Of a stretch of DNA of 64,000 nucleotides, positions 1-12,147 are shown one piece after another. Below the pieces are notes generated by a model. It was not told the DNA's origin. It did not search any database and saw nothing but the letters and a program-made list of their open reading frames with translations. Position numbers and translations under genes: made by a program. The stretch's first letter is position 1. Each line of letters opens with the position of its first letter. Origin of the DNA: Tetrapyrgos nigripes (taxonomy: Eukaryota; Basidiomycota; Agaricomycetes; Agaricales; Campanellaceae); assembly GCA_013368315.1 (NCBI GenBank), contig JAACJM010000055.1, forward strand, positions 124,001 through 188,000. Direction: 5' to 3'.

Positions 1-2986
1 TGAAGAAACCCGTCGTATTTATTCAGAAAGTTCCCGCTACCGTTCTGAAAGAAGATATATTCAAGCTGTTTCGCAAGTTTCGAGTTTCAGACGATGCAAC
101 AATTACTTTGACAAAGGCATCAACGAGAAAAGCCACTGAAGCTGGAGAGCAAGTGGCATGCGTTGAATTTTCGAGTTTAGACTCTGGTGCGTTCACATTG
201 AGTACTGTTTCTAGGACGCGTCTTTGACCTCTCTTTTTGAATTGCAGCTGAGAAAGCCATGGCCCTGTTGCAGCACGAACAGTTGACGAAGTTCGCGGAT
301 TGCATCTCTTTCGCGTTGAGCCAGAAAGGCTTTCCTATCAAGCCTTCCTCTGGTCCTTTACCACGTCTGTTCAAGTATCAAGAACTGAACGCGTCTCGTA
401 TTTATGATGTTCTGAGGCCTTACGGACCCATTTTTTCGATGAAAGTGGAAGAAAAGTATGGGACGGTGTCTGTCGTGTTTTGGAGGGTTGAAGACGCAGA
501 CGAAGCCGTTAGGTTCTTGGACCAGTCCAAAAGAGTCGATGAAGTAGAGGCGAAACTATGGTCGGCAAATAGTAGCTTTCAGTCTTCTGAGACATTTTCT
601 ACGGTGAGATTTCTCAATGATTCTTGTGCCTTCAACTCAGAGCTCAACACACTGAAATCGCAGGTTGAAATGGTAAGCGATGAGTTCCCTATCATGCCTG
701 CTTAACATCCATCTCACTTCATCATGTCAGGATCCTCCTTCAGAGCACAAAAGTGGATCTGTGCCAATCCTACCGGAATCCAATGATGCGACAACTATCC
801 CGGTCACCGAAAGCAGCATCCCTGTGCCGTCCACGCCTGTGACAGGCTGCAATTTGTTCTGCAGTGTACGAAATCAGCTATCATCCTCGTTCATGCTTCT
901 GATTGCTCACTCAATTGCTACATAGTTCCTCCCTGTGTTGATGGACGTAGCTAGTTTCCGAAAGCTCTTTTCGAAAGTGAGTTGCCAATCTTAAAACACT
1001 TCGTATTGTTGATCCTACTGCATTTTTGTTCGGGTTATTAGTTTGGCGATATCACAAGGTATTTCCATCGCATGCCCTTTAGTTTTCATGAACCTGATGT
1101 TGGCCAAGTGCCGAGATACCTAGCCGGGGTCGTAAACGAGGGTACCCACATGGGCTTATTTCCTTCAAAAACCGACAAGATGGTGAACTTCATCCATTTA
1201 TGATTCCGCCTTGTAAATCTTATTGAAGCTCCTGCGTTGCAATAGGTCTTCGCGCTATCGATGCCATGAACGGATTACTCCTGGAAGGAAGGAAGATTGT
1301 TGTACGTTTGGACCGTAAGGACAGCAAGATCAATGGCAATGGCAACAATGGAAGTTCTGACCACACCGTAAGCAACAATCACGTCGTGTGCCTCCCAAAC
1401 GATTTATGACTTTTCAGAGTACCGAGCAACCAACGCCAATGGAACATGTGCATCCATCTGTTGATACTGAATGGCACGGTGTCTCAGAAGGACGAACTTC
1501 GTCTTTACCTCAAACTATGGACATTGACGCTGATTCAAGCGTCCCTGAGCCTGAAATAGAGGCAACTTCATTCAACCCGTCTGATTCCGAAACGACTCTC
1601 GCAGAAGGTACCTCACCTGTACCTAGTTACTCCAAAGACGCACAAGCCGACATTCTCGAGACTGATTTTCACAATTTGGCCAGCCTCATGTGTAACATAT
1701 GGAAAGAAGAAGCTGGGAAGCTGAGGGTTGAGGTAGTGGACTTGAGGGTTCGGGAAGGCAGGATTGCCGAGGAGCTGAAAGCACAGGAGAGCAGGATCGC
1801 TAAAGAATTGAACGACTCGAGGGCACGCGAGCGTAGAATTGCAGAAGAACTGGAGAACGAGAAGGTGAAGCATGAAGAAGAGAGCAGGGAAGCCCAGGAG
1901 GAAATAGCCAGCATGCAGATGAAGATCAACGGGCTTGAGTGGGGGAACGAGTATCTAGACAAAGAGAAATCACGTCTGCAACGCCAGTTGGACCTGAAGT
2001 TTGAGGAGAAGGCTGAGGCTGAAGCAATGGCGAAGGAAATGAGTCGATTGCGCGAGGAACTTACTAAATGTGAAGATCGAGAACTTGGTCTAATGGAGAG
2101 AGCTGAGAATCTTGTTGAACGGCTTCAGGAGGCTAAAGAGCGAGAGGCAGAAAAGGAGAACACGATTGTTCAACTAGAGCGACTATTTGATTTGTCGGAG
2201 AACAAGATCGCTGAACTAGAGCGACAGCTGGAGTTGTCGGAATCAAGAAGGAAGATCCTGGAACTCGAAGCTGATAAACCCAAATGGGAGGAGGCGAGGA
2301 GGAAGAGAGAAAGGGCCAAGAAAGAGGAGGAAGAGAGAACGCGGCAGAGGTCTGTTGAGGAGGCGAAGCAGAGAATGGAGGCTATACGACAGAAAGAAAA
2401 GGAGGCTCGGCGGCTCAAGAAGCAGAAAGAGGAGGAAGAACAGAGGAAGGAGGAAGAACGAAGGAAAAGAGAGGAAGCGGAGAGGAAAAGAAAAGAGGCA
2501 CAGAGGAGGAGAGAGTTGAAAGAAAAATTGCAGAAAGAAAACGCTTGGCGTGAGGCCACTGCGAAGGAAGTGGAGCGTTGTCGCACGAGGGACCGCAAGT
2601 GGACTCGGCCGTGGAGCACAGACTTTGCACTGATCAGATTCAAAGCCGTCATGGAAGAGTTCGAAAGTCAGAAGTTTTCGACGAGTTGTCCAATGGTTCT
2701 GCTGGCGATTCCATGGCCCGTCCTTCTCAATCCTTCCATTCTAAAACTCGACCATATACAATGGGACGCGGTGGAGAAGTTTTTCGACGCTATACGGGAG
2801 TTGATGACGTTCTCGGACTACAAGGCATTGGTGGACAGGGCGCACAAAATGTTCCATCCAGACCGTTGGAGGTCGCGGAACGTCTTGGGCTCAGTGATGG
2901 ACGTGGAAGAACGAGATGCCTTTGAGAAGACCGGAAATAGAGTCTCTCAGGCTATTACCCCCATCTGGAGGAATTTGAGACGATAA
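1..2986 (+). CDS. RRM x3 / coiled-coil / J-like family protein, copy 1 (5' partial)
   Basis: The gene enters from the left edge; the first base of a complete codon is 3. Spliced exons: 3-186, 248-603, 664-672 (a 9-nt microexon), 731-865, 926-976, 1042-1058, 1109-1182, 1246-1367 and 1418-2986, all with GT-AG introns and a continuous frame. RRM1 has a VVFIQKVP strand and a KEDIFKLFRKF helix; RRM2 contains RLFKYQELN and YGTVSVVFW; RRM3 is assembled from four small exons and ends in AIDAMNGLLLEGRKIVVRLD, like PABP-type RRMs. Then come a Ser/Thr/Pro-rich linker, about 260 residues of Glu/Lys/Arg-rich coiled coil, and a C-terminal domain with FHPDRW that resembles the HPD region of J domains. RNA binding is inferred from the fold; the biological role is unknown. 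The last ~110 residues match copy 3 better than copies 2 and 4. Confidence 0.8.
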
Positions 2987-3382
2987 AGCTCGATGTTTGT
3001 TCCACCATACTTAGGCTACACATTATTATACCTCTTGGACTAGTTATAGTTAGCATACCCTGTTATTCTCTGATCTGTACATAGTATATGCCAATATATT
3101 ATGAGTCGTCAAAGCTACCTTCACAAGTAATAGTATCATCAATAAAGCAACGATGTAGCAAAGCACAACAGAAGTCTTGAACGACCTCAAAGAATCGTGT
3201 CAGTCTGACGAATTCTAACCTCACCTATGTTTCTAGTGTCCCGGTGGCGAGCCCTGGAAGCGAGTCCTTTGGAACAAGTTCTACTTGCCAAAAAGGAAAT
3301 CCCCAAAGGATCCTTTGTACCACTTCTTTTCTCAAAATTTTAACTGAAAATTAGTCACCTTGTTGGCTTCTTTTCAACCACC
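2987..3382. other. Intergenic region between copies 1 and 2
   Basis: No gene seen. It holds the 3' UTR of copy 1 and the promoter of copy 2. The stretch just before the copy 2 start (TTCTTTTCAACCACC) is almost identical to that before copy 4 and similar to that before copy 3, so the core leader was duplicated with the gene. Confidence 0.6.
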
Positions 3383-5952
3383 ATGAACACTGCGAATACC
3401 TCTTACAAACCCCATCCTCGTCTGAAGAAACCCGTCGTATTCATTCAGAAAGTTCCCACTGTTGTTCATAAAGAAGATCTATTCCAGCTGTTTCGCAAGT
3501 TTCGAGTTTCAGACGATGCAACAATTACTTTGACAAAGGCGTCCGCGAGGAAAGCCAAAGCTAGACAGCAAGTGGCGTGCATTGAATTTTCGAGTTTAGA
3601 CTCTGGTGTGTTCACTTTGAGTTTTATTTCTAAGACGTCTTTGACCTCGCTCTTAATTGCAGCTGAGAAGGCCATGGCCCTGTTGCAACACGAACAGTTG
3701 ACGCCTCATTCCAATTTTCCACATCGCATCTATTTCGCGCTGAGCAAGAGTGGCTCTCCTATCAAGCCTTCCCCTGCTCCTTTACCGCGTCTGTTCAAGT
3801 ATCAAGATCTGAACACGACTCGAATTTACGATCTTTTGAGGCCTTATGGACCAATTTTTTCGCTGAAAGTGGAAGAAAAGTATCGAACGGTGTCTGTTGT
3901 GTTTTGGGAGGCTGAAGACGCGGATGAAGCTGTCAAATCCTTGGACCAGTTCGAAAGAGTCGATGAAGTAAGGGTACAACTATGGTCGGCGAGTGATGAT
4001 TCTCAGTCATCTCAGACGATGCAATCTAACGTGAGTGTCCTCGATTATCATCGCACCTTGTACTCCTCAAAGCTAATCATACTGAAATATATAGCAGGGT
4101 GAAACGGTAAGCGAAGTATTCGCTATAGTTTCTGCCTGACATTCAAGCATTACTTCATCATGCCAGATTCTTCCTTCAGATCCCGAAACTGGATTTGCGC
4201 CAATCCTGCCAGAATCCAATGATGCGACTAGCATTCCAGTCACCAAAAGCAGCATTCTAGTACCATCTACGCCTGTGACAGTCTCTGTTTCAACAAGCTT
4301 TGAACATGCTGTAAGTAATATAATCGCGTCGTGCGCCCCCCAAACAATTTAACATGACTTTTCAGCGTACCGAGGAATCACCAAAGCCAACGGAACCTGT
4401 GCATCCATCTAATGATACTGAGTGGCACGATGTCTCAGAAGGACGAACTTCGCCTTCACCTCAAACTACAGATATTCACACCGATTCCAGCGTCGCTGAA
4501 CCTGAAATAGAGGCAACTTCATTCAGCCCGTCTAATTCCGAAACGACTCTTGTAGGCTCACCTACAGTCCCTCACACAGAAGATACCTCACCTGGACTTA
4601 ATTACTCCAAAGCAGTACAAGCCGACCCTCCCCAGTCCAATTTTCGAGCACCCGAAAAACCCTCAAGCACCCTTGATGTCGACACAGCGAAAAATCTTGC
4701 TAGCCTCGTGTCTAACATATGGAAAGAAGAAGCTGGGAGGCTGAGGGCTGAGGTAGTTGACTTGAGGGTTCGGGAAGGCAAGATTGCCGAGGAGCTGAAA
4801 GATTCGAAAGCGCAGGAGAGCAGGATCGCCAAAGAATTGAACAGGTCACGGGCACGCGAGTGTAGAATTGCAGAAGAACTGGAGAACGAGAAGGTGAAGC
4901 GTGAAGAAGAAAGCAGGGAAGCCCAGAAGAAAATAGCCAGCATGCAGATGACAATTAGCGGGCTCGAGTGGGAGAACGAGTATCTTGGCAAGGAGAAATC
5001 ACGTCTGCAGCGCCAGTTGGACATGCAGTTTGAGGAGAAGGCTGAAGCTGAAGCAACGGCGAAGGAAGTGAATCGATTGCGCGAGCAACTTCGTCAATGC
5101 GGAAATCGAGAACTTGATCTGCTGAAGAGCGCTGAGAATCTTGTTGAACGGCTTCAAGAGGCTAAAGAGCGAGAGGCAGAAAAGGAGAACACGATTGCTA
5201 AGCTAGAGCGACAAGTTGATTTGTCAGAGAACAAGATCGCCGAATTAGAGCGACAGCTGGAGTTGTCGGAATCAAGAAGGAAGATGCTGGAACTCGAAGC
5301 TGATAAACCCAAATGGGAGGAGGCGAGGAAGAAGAGAGAAATGCAACAGAGAGAAAAGGAGGCGAAAGAAGCTGATCGGCGAAAGAAGCAGGAGGAGGAA
5401 CGGAGGAAGCAGGAGGAACGAAAGAAGAGAGAAGACACGGAGAGGAAAAGAAAAGAAGAACAGAGGAGGAGGGAGGAGGAGGAAAAATTGCGACAAGAAA
5501 ATGCTTGGCGTGAGGCTACTGCGAAGGAAGTGGAGCGTTGTCGTAGGAGGGACCATGACTGGACTCCATGGTTATTATGGGGCACGTCCCGGGCGCTGGG
5601 TAGATTCAAGATCGTCATGAACGGGTTTGAAGAGCAAAAATTCTCTTCAAGCTGTCCAATGGTCCTGATGTCTATTCCGTGGCCTGTCCTTGACCATCCG
5701 TCATTTTTCAAGCTGGAACAGGTACAGTGGGACGCGGTCGAAAAGTTTTTCAATGCTGTCCAGAAAGTGATGTCGTACGCTGACTATAAAGCACTGGTAG
5801 AGAGGGCTCATAAGATGTTCCACCCTGATCGATGGAGGTCAAGGAACGTCTTGAGCTCAGTGATGGACGTGGAAGAACGCGATGCCTTTGAGAAGGCCGG
5901 AAATAGAGTTTCGCAGGCTATTACCCCCATCTGGAGGAATTTGAGACGATAG
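3383..5952 (+). CDS. RRM x2 / coiled-coil / J-like family protein, copy 2 (lacks RRM3)
   Basis: Exons 3383-3605, 3663-4030, 4098-4106 (9-nt microexon), 4167-4310 and 4366-5952 sum to 2331 nt and give 776 residues. The ATG follows the CAACCACC leader shared with copy 4. RRM1 (about residues 13-85) and RRM2 (about 105-175) are intact. The four small exons that build RRM3 in copies 1, 3 and 4 are absent, and the linker exon splices directly to the large exon in the same phase, so the protein stays open. The coiled coil is shorter than in copy 4. The C-terminal J-like domain (SYADYKALVERAHKMFHPDR) is kept. Function unknown; presumably an RNA-associated coiled-coil protein. Confidence 0.82.
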
Positions 5953-6283
5953 TCGGTATTTTTGTTCCACCATACCTTATACTACCTCTTGCAATTGGAC
6001 TGGTCTGCATAAGTCTGTATACCCTATTACTATACATATCAGTCGCCAAAACTTGAAAAAACCTTCGTGAGTATTATCACATATCATCAATAAAGTAACG
6101 ATGTACTACTTAGTAGCAAAGCACAACATGACACGGTACCTATCGATACAAAATAAGAACGCAGTCTTCAGAAAGCAGATAGTCAAGAGGCAGATGTAAA
6201 GCAGCGGGATACATATGCATAACTAGGTACCGCGGTTCAGACAGAAAGGAAAAAGTCAACGACGTCATGATATTGTCATTGAT
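5953..6283. other. Convergent 3' intergenic region
   Basis: Copy 2 (forward) and copy 3 (reverse) end tail to tail here. I see only 3' UTR-like, AT-rich sequence and no gene. Confidence 0.6.
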
Positions 6284-9200
6284 CTATCTCCTCAGGTTTC
6301 TCCATATGGGCGTAATCGCCTGGGAGACAGTATTTCCGGCGGTTTCAAAGGACCGGCGTTCTTCCGTATCCATCACTGAGCTCAAGACGTTCCGCGACCT
6401 CCAATGGTCTGGATGGAACATCTTGTGCGCCCTGTCCACCAATGCCTTGTAGTCCGAGAACGTCATCATCTCCCGTATAGCGTCGAAAAACTTCTCCACC
6501 GCGTCCCATTGTATCTGGTCGAGTTTTAGAATGGAAGGGTTGACAAGGACGGGCCATGGAATCGCCAGCAGAACCATTGGACAACTCGTCGAAAACTTTT
6601 GGCTTTCAAACTCATCCATGACGGCTTTGAACCTAGCCAGCGCAAAGTCTCTGCTCCATGCCCACGTCCACTTGCGGTCCCTCGTGCGACAACGCTCAAT
6701 CTCCTTCGCAGTGGCCTCACGCCAAGCCTTTTCCGTTCGCGCTTTCTCCTCCGATTCTCTCCTTCTCTGGTCCCTTTCTTTTCTCTTTCTCTCTTCCTCT
6801 TCTTTCATCCTTCGCTCGTTCTGCTTCCTCCTTTCCTCTTTTTCTTGTTCCCTATTTAGCCGATTCGTCTCCCTCGCTTCTCTTTCTTTCTCGGTCTTTT
6901 CCCTCTGCTTCCTCGCCTCCTCTGACTTGACTCTGTCGAGTTCGAGTTCGAGCACCTTGCTCCTTGACTCCGATAAGCGCACTTCCCTCTCCAACTCTGC
7001 GACCTTCTTTTTCGTTTCCTTGTCCCGCTGCTCAAATTCCTTAAGCCGTTCACTAAGACCCTCTTCTCTCTCTTTAGCAAGCTGCTCGGCCTTTTTACAC
7101 GCCGCAACTTCAGCATGAAGTCGTTTTATCTCCTTCTGCGCTGCTTTGGCAGTCACCCTCTCCTGTTCCTCCAACTCCGACTTGCGGGCCAACTGGTTCT
7201 GCAATCGCAAGTTTTCCGTGTCAAGACACTCGTTTTCCCACTTCAATCTTTCAACCTCTCTCATCAACTCTTCATCCTTCTCGGACACCTTCGCCAAACC
7301 CTCAGCAACCCTGCTCTCCCGGTCTCTCTCCCTTTCTCTCAACGCATTCAACTCCTCCAAAATACTGTTCTCTCGGGCCCTCAAGTCATCCAGCTGAGTC
7401 TTCAACCTGTCAGCTTCGTCTTTCCACGCATTCGTCAAGAAGTTAGCAAGGGTCTGCGCAGTATCGTGGTCAAGTGTAGTACCGGCCGCGGACGAGGAGG
7501 TTTTACTAGTTTTGACATAGTCTGAATGGAGATTGGGGTTGGAGCTGGGTGAAGGCAGGTCGGCTTGTGTCACTGTGGAGTACCTCTGTTCGGAAGGGAA
7601 ATCTTCCGCAGAGGCGATATTGGGTGAGTCCGTTAGAGTCGCTTCAGAACTTGATTGGCTTATTGTCGTAGTATCTGGGTACAAGTCGGGTTCGGCGGAA
7701 TTGGGGCGGCCGTGAATGTCTGGCTCTGCCAGAGATACTGGTGAAGCCTCTTGGTCGTGCGTTTCCAAATCACCAGATGGAGGTAGAGGATCCTCTGCTC
7801 TGAATTGTTTCTCGGGATTCTATGAAATCATGAACTTCAATCGTCTGGAGACCGTGGGTATGATTGTAACTTACGGTGTGTTCAGCTCCATTGGTTTTAC
7901 CATCCTTACGATCCAGGCGCACAGCTATCTTTTTTCGACCCACGAGGGCTCCATTCATAGCATTGATAGCATGAAGACCTGGGATCATTAGAAAGCTTCA
8001 ATCAAACTGCACTGTAAAAGGAGGAGTGTGGATAATAGAATAATACTCACCATCTTCTCGATTGCTGAATGAAATGACGCCTTGTGAGTACCCATTGCGG
8101 TTGTTGCGTATCATAGCACTAAAGCCAACGACGTAATAAATCACTAACGCAAGGATGATCCGATAAAGATACCTTGTAATGTACCCAAACTACATGAACG
8201 TTACAATGAAAAATGCAAGTGATCAACCATATGAAGGAGATGAATTCAAGAATGATATCGACTCACCTTTGAAAACAAATCTCGAATTCCAGCTACGTCC
8301 ATGTGCAGAGGAAGGAACTGCACAATGAGAGGCAATTAGAGTGGTCATTCAGGAAGGAGATGTTATTGTTTTCTTACAGTGCAGAACACGCGACAGCCTG
8401 GTTGTCGTGATGGATCCTGCGTACTGCTCGGTGGCGCTGAATCGGGAGCAGCAGCAGAAGTGGAGGCTGCCGCAGGCCCAAGCGGTTCAGGGATGACATT
8501 CTCGGTGATTGGAATGGTGGATGTGTCGCTAGTGCCCCGAGCTACTTGAGGAGATTCACTTTCGTTTTCTAACATTGGGTCCTGTGTCAAGTAATATGAA
8601 TGACAAGCTGACCAGTCGAAAATGCTTTTGCTTACTGTTTCAACCTGCTGTTTGCGCGCACTGATCTCTGAGTTAATGCTAGGAGGATCACTGAAAAACA
8701 CTCACCGTTGCAGACGATGACTGAGAACCATCATCACACATCGGCCATAATTTCGTTCCTGCTTCACCCACTTTCTTCGACTGATCCAACGACTGAACAG
8801 CTTCTTGCGCGTCTTCGGCCTTCCAGAACTTGACAGAGACCGTTTCATGCTCTTCGTCCACTGTCAAAGAAAAAATCGGCCCATAACGTCTCAAGATATC
8901 GTAAACCTCTGACGCGTTCAACTCTAGCGATCGGTATTTGAAGAGACGTGGAAGAACAACAGGACGAAGTTTGAGGGGTAACGATTTTTCTTTCAAAGCA
9001 AAGGAGATGGACGAGGAGGATTTGGGCAATACTTGGTGCTGCAGGAGAGCCATGGCCTTTTGGGCTGTAATTCCGAAGGACGCATTACAAACTTCGTAGC
9101 ATGCAACATGAGAAAGAAAAGAACTTACCAGAGTCTACGCTCGAGAAATCAACGCGTGCCACTTGTTCTCCAGCTTTGGCTCTCTTTACAGAGGCCTTTG

Positions 9201-9351
9201 TCAAAGTGACTGTGGCGTCATCTGCCGCGTAAAACTTGCGAAACAGCTCGATTAAGTCTTGCTGGTTGACCGCAGCTGGAACTCTTTGGATGAATATGAC
9301 GGGTTTCTTTAGAAAAGGATGAGCTTTGCCAGAGGGACTGGAAGCATTCAT
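6284..9351 (-). CDS. RRM x3 / coiled-coil / J-like family protein, copy 3
   Basis: Reverse-strand exons: 9351-9129, 9064-8706, 8644-8636 (9-nt microexon), 8581-8378, 8317-8267, 8189-8173, 8118-8051, 7978-7875 and 7819-6284. They sum to 2571 nt (856 residues). The same nine-exon structure as copies 1 and 4 supports the model. RRM1 has VIFIQRVP; RRM2 has RLFKYRSLELN; RRM3 is the best preserved, with GYSQGVISFSNRED as its RNP1-like strand and AINAMNGALVGRKKIAVRLD at its end. An alanine/proline linker, about 250 residues of charged coiled coil and the J-like domain follow; here the HPD-like motif reads FHPDHW, not FHPDRW. It is the most diverged full copy. Its promoter side (9540-9843) is duplicated at 29.1-29.4 kb. 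Confidence 0.82.
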
Positions 9352-9539
9352 GGCCGTTGAAAAAGAACCAAATTTGGTGACTAATTTTGTCCTTCTACAC
9401 GTGTATTTGTAACGTCTTTCTTCAGGACACTTAAGAGTCGTGCGACCTGTTGATCGCGGATACTGAACCACGCTTCAGGATAATACTAAAGACAAGTGTC
9501 CGGCTCAACTTGTTGTGATGTGAAGGTCGATGAAGGTCG

Positions 9540-9843
9540 CGCCATCCTGTCAGCTTAGCACTGCAATATGAAGAGATAAGATTGATTGAGTGATAAGTAA
9601 TAGTGTAGTAAGTAATAGTAGTCCGTACTGAGTCCATATATGAAACTAAACGAGAGAGTAGTAGTAATGTATCGTCTGAACATGGGTAGAAGTAGCACAC
9701 CCATGCAACTCGGTCGAAAAAAGACAGAAAAATGCCAGTCGATGATGTAAAACGAGCCGTCAAAAGTCAGCGCTAGTCAGCTGCGATAAGATCACATTGC
9801 AGCCATGAAAAACCAAGCCCCAACCCCATGGCTACCTCCAATG
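9540..9843. repeat. Segmental-duplication copy A (5' flank of copy 3)
   Basis: This promoter-side stretch is clearly similar over about 300 bp to 29100-29395. Shared blocks include GAACGAGAGAGTAGTAGTAA-like sequence, AGCACACCCATGCAACTCG and ACCTCCAATGATCGA. Similarity stops just after the last block, where copy B continues into the 3' end of the kinase gene and this copy continues toward the CACTA element. Confidence 0.75.
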
Positions 9844-9959
9844 ATCGAGGAACAGAAGCTTCCCTCGATATCTGATATTCCTTACATTTCGCGAAACAGT
9901 TGTAAGTAACAACTTTTCCCAGGTATTGCCAGTTAGCGTCGTAAATTGGGCTGGGGATA

Positions 9960-10048
9960 CACTGGGGGCGAGCTCATGGGAAGCAGGCCCTCGGCTCCCA
10001 GGCAGGAAGCCTCATGGGAAGCAGACTGGACAGCTCCCACCGGTAATC
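9960..10048. repeat. Left terminal inverted repeat of CACTA element
   Basis: It begins CACTGGGGGCGAGCTCATGG and ends near CCGGTAATC. It pairs with 14288-14373; the outermost 27 bp differ at one position. Confidence 0.85.
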
Positions 10049-10282
10049 TAAACTATTGAATTTGAAGGGCCCGAGTAGCTAGGCCCAAGTACTTCGTGTA
10101 ACCTTAGCAGGGGCTGAATCCAGGATTGCACTGCAATCCGCAGTGTACCTTATATACTTATATAGAAAACACTGTAGTAGTACGACAGATATAGAACAAA
10201 GACCGGCATTAAATGAAAATGTATATAACTTGTGAATACAAAGAGTCAAAGCCTTTCTATTCTTTGCAGCCCTACACACTAT

Positions 10283-12147
10283 ATGTCCAACAAAGTGGTT
10301 TGCAATTGCTCCAAGTGTGAACGATTCACGTACGACAACAATGGAGAATGCCTCCCTGGCCAACGGGTTGGCAGAAGCACGAGGACCGACCACCGAAACC
10401 GCGACCGATTGAGTTCATTGCAACGGGAAGCCAACGCGAATGGCTCAGACGCAGATGAGTCAGATGATGAGAATGAGGATATCATAGAGGTGCAATGGGA
10501 TTCTGCAGGGAGGATCCGAACTGTGCAAGAGGAATGCAGTGTGTGGTTTTACTTACTGATGCATTTGACCGACTACTCATAATCCTCATCTCTTCTCCAG
10601 ATGAGAGCTTGTCAATAATAACCTATCTGACAGCTCTCCTAGCAGCTTGGCTTCATCTCAAGGGCGGTGCCAGTCGTACCGCTACCAATGTGGTTCTGAA
10701 TGGCATTGCCTTCATTCTTGCAACTGCCTTCCACATCATTTCGGTATTGCTACAAACTTGTGGTTATGATATCAATATACAGGTCTCCACTCCTCAGGAC
10801 ATTCGTTCTACTTACAGCTCTCTACAAATCGAACCAACAATCATTCACACCGTCTGCTGTCCCAAGTGCTTCACACTCTATCCCCACATGGCAAACCTTC
10901 CTGATCATTGTCTTTGGAAGCGAGGAGTATATCAGAGGAATCCCTGTGGAACACCTTTGAAAACCACAAGGAGAACTGGAAGAGGAGAAATTACCGTCCC
11001 TAGGTGCTTGTATAGCACCCAGTGTTTCAGGTCATGGCTCGAGTTCTTCTTGAAACATCCAGGGATGGAGGAGATGATCAACAGGTCCTACAATGTCCCG
11101 CCCTCTCCTGATGGAAATGTGAGGGATACCTGGCAAAGTAGAGCTTGGCATTCACAACCCGACTTTCCTGAGCAACCAGGCAATTTGACATTCTCTCTAT
11201 ACGTTGATTGGTTCAACCTGTTTACGAATAAGATAGCTGGTAAAATTGTATCCTGTGGTGCTATCCTGCTCTGTTGCATGAACCTTCCCCCAGCACTCCG
11301 CTATCTTCCCGAAAACACCTTCATTCTTGCAATCACTCCCGGCCCTAAAGCTCCAGATACAAACACTATATCCAATATCCTGCGTCTTCATATAGAGGTG
11401 CTCAACACTCATTGGCATGGTGTCACAATACAGACCCATCTCCATCCTACAGGAACATTCATCCGTGTCATGGTGGTTCCACTCATTGCCAATCTGGAAG
11501 CAATGAGAAAGATAACCGGCTTTCTGTCGCATAGCGCTCGGTTATACTGCTCATGGTGCTTGGGTCTCCATGGTGACATTGAATGCCTAGATTTGGATAA
11601 ATACCCTTTGCGGGATCGAGCGATAGTAAGGCAGCAGGTGGGCGAGTGGTTGGCAGAGACGAGAATAGGGCACCAGGAAGAAATTGCATCAAAAAATGGT
11701 GTGCGCTGGACATCGCTCCATGACCTTGAATACTTTGATCCTGTCAAGCACATCATGCTTGGGTTTATGCACAATACACTTGAAGGAATTCTGCAAGATC
11801 ATTTGTGGGAACAATGGGGTATTGGGAGGAAGGAGAAGGGAAAGGGAAAGGGAAAGGGGAAAGGGAAAGGAAAGGGAAAGGGAAAGGGAAAGGAAAAAGC
11901 CAAGGAGAAAAGCAACGAGAGCGATGACTACAACACTGATGATGATGAACCAAAGGAGGAGTATGAGGAGTATACCGACCATGAAGCGAACATGGATTTG
12001 GACGAGTTGAGCCAGGAAAGCGGAGACCAGGAGATCTTCATGCCTACTCGATTTCGGTCTCGGTCTCAGGTTTCAACAAGCAGCTCTCAAGCATCAAGCT
12101 CCGAGGCACTAGCAGACAAGTCAAGGCACCAAACCTTGAAACCGTAG
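10283..12147 (+). CDS. Tnp2-like (CACTA) transposase
   Basis: Two exons, 10283-10538 and 10601-12147, give 600 residues; the intron is inferred because it joins the N-terminal Cys-rich frame to the main frame. The ATG was chosen just upstream of the CNCSKC motif that opens agaric relatives. The core matches the basidiomycete Tnp2 transposase family (PF02992-like): YVDWFNLF, MNLPPALRYLPENTF, ITPGPKAP, SHSARLYCSWC and, near the end, DPVKHIMLGFMHNTLEGILQ. After this motif a GGGAAA microsatellite encodes a Lys/Gly tract, then an acidic tail runs to a stop. Relatives usually continue for hundreds more residues, so this copy is probably C-terminally truncated and inactive. It catalyses cut-and-paste transposition in intact relatives. 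Confidence 0.78.
11833..11896 (+). repeat. GGGAAA microsatellite inside the transposase frame
   Basis: About ten units of GGGAAA/GGAAAG-type hexamers, all in frame, give an alternating Lys-Gly tract. Confidence 0.85.

Noticed and set aside
1613..2652. Long Ser/Leu-rich reverse-strand frames opposite the coiled coils (also at 4.6-5.7, 6.5-7.5 and 26.9-28.1 kb)
   Set aside because: They are antisense shadows of GAG/AAG-rich coiled-coil codons; no start context, introns or homology.
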